In this document: one piece after another, positions 1 to 5,077 of the stretch
Position numbering within the stretch: position 1 is the first letter of the stretch
Layout of the letters: each line of letters begins with the position of its first letter
Notes under the pieces: generated by a model
The model's database searches: none
Told to the model about the DNA's origin: nothing
What the model saw: only the letters and a program-made list of their open reading frames with translations
Made by a program: the position numbers and the translations under genes
Assembly: GCA_022707665.1 (NCBI GenBank)
Contig: JAKJAE010000216.1
Coordinates: forward strand, 1-5,433
Length of the DNA: 5,433 bases
Direction of reading: 5' to 3'
Origin: Chloroflexota bacterium
GTDB lineage: Bacteria > Chloroflexota > Anaerolineae > B4-G1 > SLSP01

Positions 1-75
1 CCCTGCATTCTGATGCCCTGCATTCTGATGCCCTGCATTCTGATGCCCTGCATTCTGATGCCCTGCATTCTGATG
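1..75. repeat. Five perfect tandem copies of a 15-bp unit
   Basis: The unit CCCTGCATTCTGATG occurs five times without a mismatch (1-15, 16-30, 31-45, 46-60, 61-75) and then breaks off. The array starts at the window edge, so its true left end and copy number are unknown. Perfect identity points to recent expansion by slippage. The unit length is a multiple of three, so copy-number changes would not shift a reading frame. In the third plus frame each unit reads Leu-His-Ser-Asp-Ala. A collapsed or expanded assembly at this point is also possible. Confidence 0.97.
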
Positions 76-98
76 CCTCTCCCTCGGACGCGCTCTGA
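1..98 (+). CDS. Possible 3' end of an upstream gene with an (LHSDA)n tail
   Basis: The frame starting at base 3 is open from the window edge to a TGA at 96-98. It encodes five LHSDA repeats followed by SPSDAL. The first five tail residues, SPSDA, resemble a worn sixth repeat: Ser, Asp and Ala are kept, but with different third codon positions (TCT/TCG, GAT/GAC, GCC/GCG). That is what selection on protein would leave. The stop lies 29 bases before the dppB-like start, a normal operon gap. In such operons the upstream gene is often the substrate-binding protein, but nothing here identifies it. Another plus frame is also open through the array (to a TGA at 115-117), so the array may be non-coding. 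Confidence 0.3.
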   Translation, partial: LHSDALHSDALHSDALHSDALHSDASPSDAL

Positions 99-110
99 CG
101 GCCGCCGTCA
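96..110. promoter_or_regulatory. 15-bp palindrome just upstream of the dppB-like ribosome binding site
   Basis: TGACGGCCGCCGTCA is a perfect inverted repeat around a single central base. As RNA it would form a 6-bp stem with a CCG loop. It ends six bases before the AAGGAG Shine-Dalgarno element at 117-122, which sits five bases before the ATG at 128. It could be a protein-binding site or an mRNA hairpin affecting translation of the permease. It overlaps the stop of the possible upstream reading frame. The role is inferred; only the symmetry is seen. Confidence 0.45.
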
Positions 111-127
111 ACTGTGAAGGAGTCCAT

Positions 128-1078
128 ATGTTTCGCTTCATCTTGATCCGTACGGGCGGTCTGATCGGGGTACTGCTGGCGGTGTCGCTGCTGACGTTCT
201 TCCTGATGCACTGGGTTCCGGGCGGCCCGTTTGACGCGATGACCGCGGCCACCGCACAGATGATACCGGTTGAGCTCGTCGAGAACATGGAGAAGCTCTA
301 TGGTCTTGATAAGCCGCTCTGGGTGCAGTACTGGCTCTTCCTGAAAGCCGCGCTACGAGGCGACTTCGGTTACTCATACTATGCCTCGGGTCGCTCGATC
401 AACGAGCTCATCCGGGAACACTGGCCACATTCAATCCAGATCGGTGTCCTCACCCTCGCATTCTCAGCCGTCGTCGGCCTGGGCCTGGGCATCTTCTCAG
501 CAATGAATCCCGGTAAGTGGCCCGACTTTCTCGGCACGGGCGTATCGCTGTTCTGTATGAGCGTTCCTTCCTTCGTGTTCGCCAAGCTGATGCAGTACGT
601 TCTCGCTGTCAAGCTGGACTGGTTGCCAACCTCAGGTTGGGAGGGATGGTCAGAACCCAAGTACTGGGTTATGCCAGTTCTCGCCAACTCGCTCGGGCCA
701 GTGCTCACACTGCAACGATACACGCGTTCAGCCATCTCTGACGTGATGCGCGCCAACTATGTCCGCACCGCCCGCGCCAAGGGACTCAACAGGCGCCGCG
801 TCACGCTGATTCACATCTTTAAGAATGCGCTCACCCCCGTGGTAACCGTGGCCGGACCGATGACGGCAAGCCTGATCACGGGCTCGCTCTTCATCGAGGG
901 GATCTTCCGCATTCCGGGACTGGGCTGGTATACGAACGCAGCCTTGGGACGCAGGGACTACCCGCTCATCCTGGCCTCAACCCTGCTCTGGACCACGCTC
1001 ATCAGCATCACCTACTTTGTCACTGACATCATCTATGCCCTGCTCGATCCGCGCGTGGCGTATGTAAAGGAGCGCTAG
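128..1078 (+). CDS. dppB: Peptide/nickel-type ABC transporter permease, DppB/OppB family
   Basis: This is the first of two inner-membrane permease subunits that form the channel of an ABC importer for oligopeptides, dipeptides or related solutes such as nickel. At 316 residues it has the usual family length. Visible marks are an N-terminal membrane segment (about 10-30), the GDFGYSY motif (78-84), hydrophobic spans near 103-125, 137-162, 236-256 and 283-304, and the EAA loop that contacts the ATPase (about 211-238, YVRTARAKGL then NALTP). The FRIPGLGWY motif lies at 260-268 and the end reads DPRVAY. The ATG is supported by AAGGAG five bases upstream. The second permease starts one base after the stop, so the two are cotranscribed and presumably cotranslated. 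Substrate cannot be told from the permease alone; the dpp name is generic. Confidence 0.93.
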   Translation: MFRFILIRTGGLIGVLLAVSLLTFFLMHWVPGGPFDAMTAATAQMIPVELVENMEKLYGLDKPLWVQYWLFLKAALRGDFGYSYYASGRSINELIREHWPHSIQIGVLTLAFSAVVGLGLGIFSAMNPGKWPDFLGTGVSLFCMSVPSFVFAKLMQYVLAVKLDWLPTSGWEGWSEPKYWVMPVLANSLGPVLTLQRYTRSAISDVMRANYVRTARAKGLNRRRVTLIHIFKNALTPVVTVAGPMTASLITGSLFIEGIFRIPGLGWYTNAALGRRDYPLILASTLLWTTLISITYFVTDIIYALLDPRVAYVKER

Positions 1079-1079
1079 T

Positions 1080-1964
1080 ATGAACAGCGCAGACACCGCA
1101 GCACTCTCCACCCCCGCCGTGTACCGCAGCGTTGGTCAGGCCTTCTGGTACCGGCTCCGGCGAAACCCGAAGGCCATGGTGGCGCTTGGAGTTGTACTCC
1201 TGGAGATCGTCATCGTGATCTTCGCACCCTGGATTGCCCCCTATGAGCCAGGCGAGACCGACTACGAGGCATTGTGGTCGCCGCCTACGGCCAAGCACTG
1301 GATGGGTACCGACGATCTCGGCAGGGATGTTATGAGTCGCCTGATGTACGGCGGCCGGATCTCCATCGCGGTTGGCATCCTGGCCCAGATCACGCAGGTC
1401 GTGATTGGTCTACCCATTGGGGCCATTGCCGGCCTGATGGGGCGCTGGGTCGATTACGCTTTCATGCGCCTGATAGATATCCTCTCGTCAGTGCCGAGTA
1501 TGCTCCTCTATCTGCTCATGGTCCTTGTGCTACCGCGTGGATTTGTCAGCATCGTCATCGCGCTCTCGGTGACGGGCTGGATCGGGATCGCGCGCCTGGT
1601 GCGCGGTCAGGTGCTGTCACTCAAGACAACCGACTATGTTCGTGCCGCCCGTGGTATGGGTGCAGACACCCGGCACATCATCGTCTCCCACCTGGTGCGC
1701 AACACGCTCTCACCGGTCGTCGTATCGATCACCATCGGCATCCCCGGCTCGATGATGGCTGAAGCTGGCCTCAGCTTCCTGGGGCTCGGGATCACGCCAC
1801 CCATGACGTCGTGGGGGCAGATGATGGGACTGTACCAGGCCTACATCCAGACCTCGTGGCACCTGACAGTCTTCCCGGCCCTGGTACTGTCGCTGACGAT
1901 GCTGGCGTGGTTCGTTCTCGGCGACGCCATGCGCGATGCCTTCGACCCATCGATCCAGGTCTAG
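1080..1964 (+). CDS. dppC: Peptide/nickel-type ABC transporter permease, DppC/OppC family
   Basis: This is the second permease subunit, expected to pair with the DppB-like protein in the cytoplasmic membrane. It has 294 residues, normal for the family. It shows a first membrane span at about 33-54 after a cytoplasmic tail (AFWYRLRRNPKAM), the DppC signature HWMGTDDLGRDVMSRL (73-88), and further hydrophobic spans near 94-118, 140-178, 211-230 and 262-282. The EAA loop is at about 186-213 (YVRAARGMGA then NTLSP), FLGLGITPP at 233-241, and the end reads GDAMRDAFDP. The start has AAAGGAG (1066-1072) inside the last codons of the upstream gene, seven bases before the ATG. No ATPase genes follow: the next gene faces the other way, so the ATPases must lie elsewhere, perhaps left of the window. 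Confidence 0.93.
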   Translation: MNSADTAALSTPAVYRSVGQAFWYRLRRNPKAMVALGVVLLEIVIVIFAPWIAPYEPGETDYEALWSPPTAKHWMGTDDLGRDVMSRLMYGGRISIAVGILAQITQVVIGLPIGAIAGLMGRWVDYAFMRLIDILSSVPSMLLYLLMVLVLPRGFVSIVIALSVTGWIGIARLVRGQVLSLKTTDYVRAARGMGADTRHIIVSHLVRNTLSPVVVSITIGIPGSMMAEAGLSFLGLGITPPMTSWGQMMGLYQAYIQTSWHLTVFPALVLSLTMLAWFVLGDAMRDAFDPSIQV

Positions 1965-2094
1965 CAGATCGTCGCGCCACAGGTGAACTACGCTGCACCG
2001 CAGATCGCAACGACAGAGAGATGATGTGTAGGGGTTGAGATCAGGCAGCACAACCGTACTCCGACGCCGTTCGGCAATAGCAAGTCCACCCCAG

Positions 2095-2129
2095 CAAGCG
2101 ACGGCTGACACGAGGTCAGCCGCCGCTTG
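2095..2129. terminator. Long hairpin between convergent genes, possible two-way terminator
   Basis: The arms CAAGCG-A-CGGCTGAC and GTCAGCCG-C-CGCTTG pair as 8 bp plus 6 bp around one A/C mismatch, with a 5-base loop (2110-2114). It is the strongest fold in the 201-bp gap between the DppC-like stop (1964) and the stop of the minus-strand gene (2166). Its position fits a shared transcription end. Neither side has a clear T tract, so intrinsic termination is uncertain. A smaller hairpin (CTGGC/GCCAG, 2140-2155) follows. The rest of the gap shows nothing recognisable. Confidence 0.5.
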
Positions 2130-2165
2130 TGATATCTGGCTGGCGTGAAGGCCAGTGTAGCAAGG

Positions 2166-3485
2166 TTAGCTGCCGATGCGTCCCCGCAGCAGACCCTCGA
2201 GGGTGGGCTGCCCGATAACCTGCAGCTCATAGCGGACCCGTTCCATAGGATGCTCAATCTTGAGCAGGCGCGTCAGGTCGATCGGCGTGCCGACAATGAC
2301 CAGGTCGCACGGAGTTCGGTTGATCGTCTCCTCCAGGTCGCGGATCTGCTTCTCGCCGTACCCCATGGCTGGAAGCACAGCACCCGTCGTCGGATACTTG
2401 GCATAGGTCGCTGCGATCGATGCCACGGCGTAAGGTCGCGGGTCGATGATTTCCGACGCACCGAAACGCTGCGCCGCGACATAGGCTGCCCCAAAGGCCA
2501 TCTCACCATGGGTCAGCGTCGGACCATCCTCAATCACCAACACGCGCTTGCCGCGGATGCGCTCGGGATGGTCGACAAAGAGCGGCGAAGCCGCCTCGAC
2601 GACGACGGCGTCGGGATTGACCTCCGCAGCATTCCTGTAGATCGTCCTCACGTTGGCGTAGTCAGCCGTATCCATCTTGTTCACGACGATCACATCAGCA
2701 GCGCGGAAGTTGGATTCTCCCGGGTAATAGGCCAACTCGTGTCCAGCGCGATGCGGATCTGCCACCGTGATCCAGAGATCAGGCTTGTAGAACGGCAGAT
2801 CGTTGTTGCCTCCGTCCCAGACGACGACGTCAGCCTCCTGCTCGGCCTGACGCAGGATCGCCTCGTAATCCACCCCAGCATACACGACCAGACCACGATC
2901 GATATGGGGCTCATACTCTTCGCGTTCCTCAATCGTGCAGTCATGCCGGTCCAGATCCTCATAGGACGCGAACCGCTGAACTGCCTGCTTCACAAGATCG
3001 CCATAGGGCATCGGGTGCCGAACAGCCACAACCTTCTTGCCCATAGCCTGTAACTCATCGCACACGTGACGCGTCGTCTGAGACTTGCCGCACCCGGTGC
3101 GGACGGCACACACGGCTACGACGGGTTTGCTGCTCCGCAGCATGGTTGCGCGCCCCCCCATCAGCCGGAAATCGGCGCCGAGTGACAGGACGAGAGAGGC
3201 CCGGTGCATCACGTAGGTGTGCGGCACATCCGAGTAAGCGAACACCACTTGCTCCACCGCTTCCTCTACGATCAGTCGCGATAGCTCGCTTTCGGGATAA
3301 ATAGGGATGCCCGCCGGATAGAGCTCGCCCGCAAGCTCAGGAGGATACCTGCGTCCCTCGATGTTGGGGATCTGCGTCGCCGTGAACGCAACGACCTCGT
3401 AGCGGTCATTGCCACGGAAGTACGTGTTGAAGTTGTGGAAATCTCGCCCCGCGGCTCCCATCATGATGACCTGGATCGGTTTCAT
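2166..3485 (-). CDS. Cyclic 2,3-diphosphoglycerate synthetase-like P-loop protein
   Basis: This 439-residue cytoplasmic protein resembles the COG2403 group of predicted GTPases. The named member is the archaeal enzyme that makes cyclic 2,3-diphosphoglycerate from 2,3-DPG using ATP, and the length is close to that enzyme. The N-terminal part (1-118) opens with VIMMGAAGRDFHNFN, typical of the group. A P-loop RTGCGKSQTT follows at 129-138, a Walker-B-like VVVWDGGNNDLPF at 220-232, and NKMD at 269-272, which resembles the NKxD base-recognition motif of GTPases. The P-loop lacks the usual first glycine: Val128 stands where GxxxxGKS has Gly. The ATG at 3485 is chosen because AAGGAG (3500-3495) lies nine bases upstream and a likely promoter lies beyond it; an in-frame ATG at 3563 falls inside that promoter. 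The gene stands alone, convergent with the permease genes. Family placement is fairly sure; the reaction in a bacterium is not. Confidence 0.8.
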   Translation of the reverse strand: MKPIQVIMMGAAGRDFHNFNTYFRGNDRYEVVAFTATQIPNIEGRRYPPELAGELYPAGIPIYPESELSRLIVEEAVEQVVFAYSDVPHTYVMHRASLVLSLGADFRLMGGRATMLRSSKPVVAVCAVRTGCGKSQTTRHVCDELQAMGKKVVAVRHPMPYGDLVKQAVQRFASYEDLDRHDCTIEEREEYEPHIDRGLVVYAGVDYEAILRQAEQEADVVVWDGGNNDLPFYKPDLWITVADPHRAGHELAYYPGESNFRAADVIVVNKMDTADYANVRTIYRNAAEVNPDAVVVEAASPLFVDHPERIRGKRVLVIEDGPTLTHGEMAFGAAYVAAQRFGASEIIDPRPYAVASIAATYAKYPTTGAVLPAMGYGEKQIRDLEETINRTPCDLVIVGTPIDLTRLLKIEHPMERVRYELQVIGQPTLEGLLRGRIGS

Positions 3486-3494
3486 TGGCCAAAA

Positions 3495-3500
3495 CTCCTT
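3495..3500 (-). promoter_or_regulatory. Shine-Dalgarno that decides the start of the cDPGS-like gene
   Basis: On the minus strand AAGGAG is followed by a nine-base spacer and the ATG at 3485-3483. The protein then begins MKPIQVIMMG, a beta strand leading directly into the glycine-rich turn, as expected for the family. The 26 extra codons to the farther ATG at 3563 encode a residue mix unlike a conserved domain. Confidence 0.75.
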
Positions 3501-3552
3501 GGTAAGATAGTAGGTCGTGCAAGAGGCAGCTCGTGAGCGAACGCCCGAGTGT

Positions 3553-3574
3553 GAGCATACCATGCTGGATGCTC
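3553..3574. promoter_or_regulatory. Inverted repeat over the -10 region, possible operator
   Basis: GAGCAT (3553-3558) and ATGCTC (3569-3574) form an inverted repeat with a 10-base spacer. A third half-site ATGCT (3562-3566) forms a tighter inverted pair AGCAT-ACC-ATGCT with the first. The elements cover the -10 and spacer of the proposed promoter, where a repressor would act. The symmetry is seen; regulator binding is inferred. Confidence 0.35.
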
Positions 3575-3582
3575 CGGCTCAA
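3554..3582 (-). promoter_or_regulatory. Likely sigma-70-type promoter of the cDPGS-like gene
   Basis: On the minus strand a -35 element TTGAGC (3582-3577) and a -10 element TATGCT (3559-3554) are separated by 17 bases. Each matches four of six consensus bases. Transcription would begin near 3547, giving a leader of about 60 bases before the ATG at 3485. The element lies downstream of nusB, so this gene can be expressed independently of the nusB block. Confidence 0.5.
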
Positions 3583-3670
3583 GTGAGGTTCGATGCCAAA
3601 AAGGCGGAGAATTGGCTATGAGTTGGGGTCTGGCTTAGCCCTTCATACAGAAGTGCCAGGCCATTCGCGC

Positions 3671-3706
3671 CGTCAGGCTCCCTGACGCCGTCAGGCTCCC
3701 TGACGC
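3671..3706. repeat. Two perfect tandem copies of an 18-bp unit containing a hairpin, at the nusB 3' end
   Basis: CGTCAGGCTCCCTGACGC occurs at 3671-3688 and 3689-3706. Each copy contains a perfect 7-bp inverted repeat (CGTCAGG/CCTGACG) with a CTC loop. A third overlapping fold pairs CCCTGAC (3698-3704) with GTCAGGG (3710-3716). The right copy includes the last nusB codons and its stop (3693-3691); the left copy lies just past the stop. Downstream on the minus strand there is no T tract, so this is not a classical intrinsic terminator. It may protect the mRNA 3' end or help Rho-dependent ending. Confidence 0.85.
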
Positions 3707-4134
3707 TGTGTCAGGGCTCGCTCGACCTCTGCCTGAAGAGGTACCAGGGCACCCAAGACACCATTGACGAATCGCGGCGAGCTATCGGCCCCGTACTCCT
3801 TCGCCAGCTCGACGGCTTCGTTGATGGCGACCTTGACAGGAACCTTGCCTACCGTGAACTCGTAGAGCGCCATCCGCAAGAGGTTCCGATCGATCACGGC
3901 CACTTGGTCCAGAGGCCATTCCGGGGCGTGCGACTGAATGTACGCATCAAGCTGAGGTACGACGGCTATAATCCCCACCACCAGAGCCCTGGCATATTCC
4001 TCAGCACGGGGATTGGGTTCCTCAAGCGCTCCAAATTGCTCGAACATCACCTGGGACGGTGGATGCTGAACCAAGTCGATCTCGTACAGTGCTTGCAGCG
4101 CCAACTCGCGCGCAAGGCGGCGTTCACCCTTCAT
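3691..4134 (-). CDS. nusB: Transcription antitermination factor NusB
   Basis: NusB binds NusE (ribosomal protein S10) and boxA RNA in the antitermination complex that keeps RNA polymerase processive on rRNA operons. The protein has 147 residues, a usual length, and shows the family pattern: an N-terminal basic helix [16 protein letters not shown] (5-20), the core [17 protein letters not shown] (76-92), then [14 protein letters not shown] (102-115) and FVNGVLG (122-128). The final stretch, ALTQRQGA, is poorly conserved tail and is encoded by part of the duplicated palindrome. The ATG has GGAGGG (4149-4144) nine bases upstream. It follows the Asp23-like gene by 53 bases on the same strand, a pairing also found in Firmicutes (yqhY-nusB), so the two are probably cotranscribed. 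Confidence 0.95.
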   Translation of the reverse strand: MKGERRLARELALQALYEIDLVQHPPSQVMFEQFGALEEPNPRAEEYARALVVGIIAVVPQLDAYIQSHAPEWPLDQVAVIDRNLLRMALYEFTVGKVPVKVAINEAVELAKEYGADSSPRFVNGVLGALVPLQAEVERALTQRQGA

Positions 4135-4187
4135 TGTTCGACTCCCTCCACCTGGCAGAGTACGACAGACACCTGCTCAGAAGTTGC

Positions 4188-4550
4188 CTAGGCGGCTTCG
4201 TCGCCCTGCCAGGTTTCAGCAGGAGGATAGACTACGTCCTCAATATGGACGTTGACTGCCTCGACCGGCATACCAATCATCTGGCGAACCGCACGGGTCA
4301 CCTCATGCTGAACCCTTCGGCCCAACTGCAGCAAGCTCTGATCAGGGCCAGCCAAGATGTGCAGGTCTACGAGCACCTGTCCCTCCCGCACCTGAACAGC
4401 CACCGAGTGTCCGGTAGTCCCCAGCAAGCGATCGACCTCTCGCTCGGCGATCCCGGCAACGCCCGGGACGCCCAACGCCGTGAGTCGAGCAATCGTCTCC
4501 AGCACCACAGGCTCAACCGTCACAGATCCCGGAATTGTCTCAGGCTCCAT
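4188..4550 (-). CDS. Asp23/Gls24 family (DUF322) protein
   Basis: This is a small acidic protein of 120 residues in the Asp23/Gls24 family. Family members are linked to alkaline or cell-envelope stress, and YqhY of Bacillus, encoded next to nusB, is linked to acetyl-CoA carboxylase control. The family pattern is visible: GSVTVEPVVLETIARLTAL (8-26), GVPGVAGIAE (27-36), the central strand VDLHI (61-65), and the C-terminal AVRQMIGMPVEAVNVHIEDV (87-106). No signal peptide or membrane span is seen, so it is cytoplasmic or peripherally bound. The ATG has AGGAG (4564-4560) nine bases upstream. No convincing promoter was found in the 192 bases before it, so it may depend on read-through from rpmF past the hairpin at 4603-4622. 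The exact role is unknown. Confidence 0.88.
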   Translation of the reverse strand: MEPETIPGSVTVEPVVLETIARLTALGVPGVAGIAEREVDRLLGTTGHSVAVQVREGQVLVDLHILAGPDQSLLQLGRRVQHEVTRAVRQMIGMPVEAVNVHIEDVVYPPAETWQGDEAA

Positions 4551-4602
4551 CGACGCAGTCTCCTCTTCGACCTATGCCCACGTAATGCGCCACAAACAGA
4601 TA

Positions 4603-4622
4603 CGGGCCTCCGCAGAGGCCCG
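4603..4622 (-). terminator. Likely intrinsic terminator or attenuator after rpmF
   Basis: Read on the minus strand, a perfect 8-bp GC-rich stem (CGGGCCTC/GAGGCCCG) with a TGCG loop is followed by TATCTGTTTGT, a loose T-rich tract. This is the best intrinsic-terminator candidate in the window. It lies between the rpmF stop (4743) and the Asp23-like start (4550), so it would end or attenuate the rpmF transcript before the asp23-nusB pair. Confidence 0.55.
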
Positions 4623-4713
4623 CCTGACGCAATCAATGATCCCGTAAGTACCCTCGCGTGCGGCTACACTCCAGAGCCTTGGCATGTTTAGCCGTCGGCG
4701 CTCACCTCGAGTG

Positions 4714-4735
4714 TGCGGCGCAACCCGGCGCCGCA
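4714..4735. other. Hairpin just after the rpmF stop
   Basis: TGCGGCGC (4714-4721) and GCGCCGCA (4728-4735) form a perfect 8-bp stem with a 6-base loop, starting eight bases after the rpmF stop codon. No T tract follows on the minus strand, so it may stabilise the rpmF mRNA 3' end or act together with the terminator-like hairpin about 90 bases further on. Confidence 0.55.
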
Positions 4736-4742
4736 GATGAGG

Positions 4743-4934
4743 CTATTCCTCTTTGGCCTCGAGGACCTGCCGGCCCCGGTACTGACCGCAGTTCGGGCAC
4801 ACGTGGTAGGGCTGGACCAGCTCACCACACTTCTCACACGCGACGAGCGTGGGAAGTGAGGGACTTCGATAGTTGCTCGCCGTTCGCCGGTTACCCCGGC
4901 TTCGCGGAGTTCGTCTCTTAGGTACCGCAGGCAT
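4743..4934 (-). CDS. rpmF: Ribosomal protein bL32
   Basis: bL32 is a small basic protein of the large ribosomal subunit. The 63 residues begin MPAVPKRRTPRSRGNRR, the typical L32 head. A zinc ribbon follows, with Cys33-x2-Cys36 and Cys46-x2-Cys49 (CEKCGELV, then HVCPNCGQYRGRQV). All four cysteines are present, so this is the zinc-binding (C+) form. The acidic end EAKEE is slightly longer than usual. The ATG has AGGGAG (4950-4945) ten bases upstream. A near-ideal promoter lies 80 bases upstream of the start, so it begins a transcription unit rather than depending on the coiled-coil gene before it. Confidence 0.95.
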   Translation of the reverse strand: MPAVPKRRTPRSRGNRRTASNYRSPSLPTLVACEKCGELVQPYHVCPNCGQYRGRQVLEAKEE

Positions 4935-4977
4935 CTCTCTTCTTCTCCCTTGTCACTTTGAATCGCCACACCACTGC

Positions 4978-4997
4978 CCTAGGGCGAAGTGCCCAGG
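4978..4997 (-). other. Small hairpin in the rpmF leader
   Basis: In the minus-strand leader CCTGGGC pairs with GCCC-T-AGG around an ACTTC loop, giving seven pairs with one bulged T. It lies near the 5' end of the predicted leader, about 30 bases before the Shine-Dalgarno region. It could influence stability or autogenous control of L32, but nothing matches a known leader motif. Confidence 0.3.
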
Positions 4998-5013
4998 GAG
5001 GTGACGCCACAGC

Positions 5014-5041
5014 ATTATACCGAAAACCAGGGGCATGTCAA
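5014..5041 (-). promoter_or_regulatory. rpmF: Consensus sigma-70 promoter driving rpmF
   Basis: On the minus strand TTGACA (5041-5036) and TATAAT (5019-5014) match the consensus at all twelve positions, with a 16-base spacer. Transcription should start near 5007, giving a leader of about 70 bases to the L32 ATG at 4934. The -35 lies 36 bases past the stop of the coiled-coil gene. So perfect a promoter fits strong constitutive expression of a ribosomal protein gene. Confidence 0.9.
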
Positions 5042-5077
5042 ACGCACGCCTCAAGCAGCGCAAGCGCCTTGGCCAGA

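Noticed and set aside
1..75. CRISPR array
   Set aside because: The 15-bp units abut with no spacers, so this is a simple tandem repeat.
1274..1762. Open frame of 162 codons inside the DppC-like gene
   Set aside because: It is a shifted-frame shadow of a conserved permease, with composition typical of such shadows.
2145..3053. Open frame of 302 codons on the plus strand
   Set aside because: It lies antisense to the cDPGS-like gene, which has clear motifs, a ribosome binding site and a promoter. The translated plus-strand frame is rich in Arg, His and Asp with no recognisable domain.
3486..3563. N-terminal extension of the cDPGS-like protein to the ATG at 3563
   Set aside because: The extension lies within the proposed promoter and leader, encodes unconserved-looking residues, and has no better ribosome binding site than AAGGAG before the ATG at 3485.
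3671..3716. Classical intrinsic terminator after nusB
   Set aside because: The hairpins are strong, but the minus-strand sequence after them (starting GCGCGAATGG) has no T tract, so it is listed as a repeat instead.
4059..4691. Open frame of 210 codons on the plus strand
   Set aside because: It runs antisense across the starts of nusB and the Asp23-like gene and shows no domain. Both minus-strand genes are recognised families.
4688..4969. Minus-strand frame of 93 codons overlapping rpmF
   Set aside because: It overlaps the whole of rpmF in another frame, and the L32 zinc-ribbon protein is unmistakable.
4935..5007. Riboswitch or T-box in the rpmF leader
   Set aside because: The leader is only about 70 bases with one small bulged hairpin, and no known riboswitch core or T-box sequence was seen.
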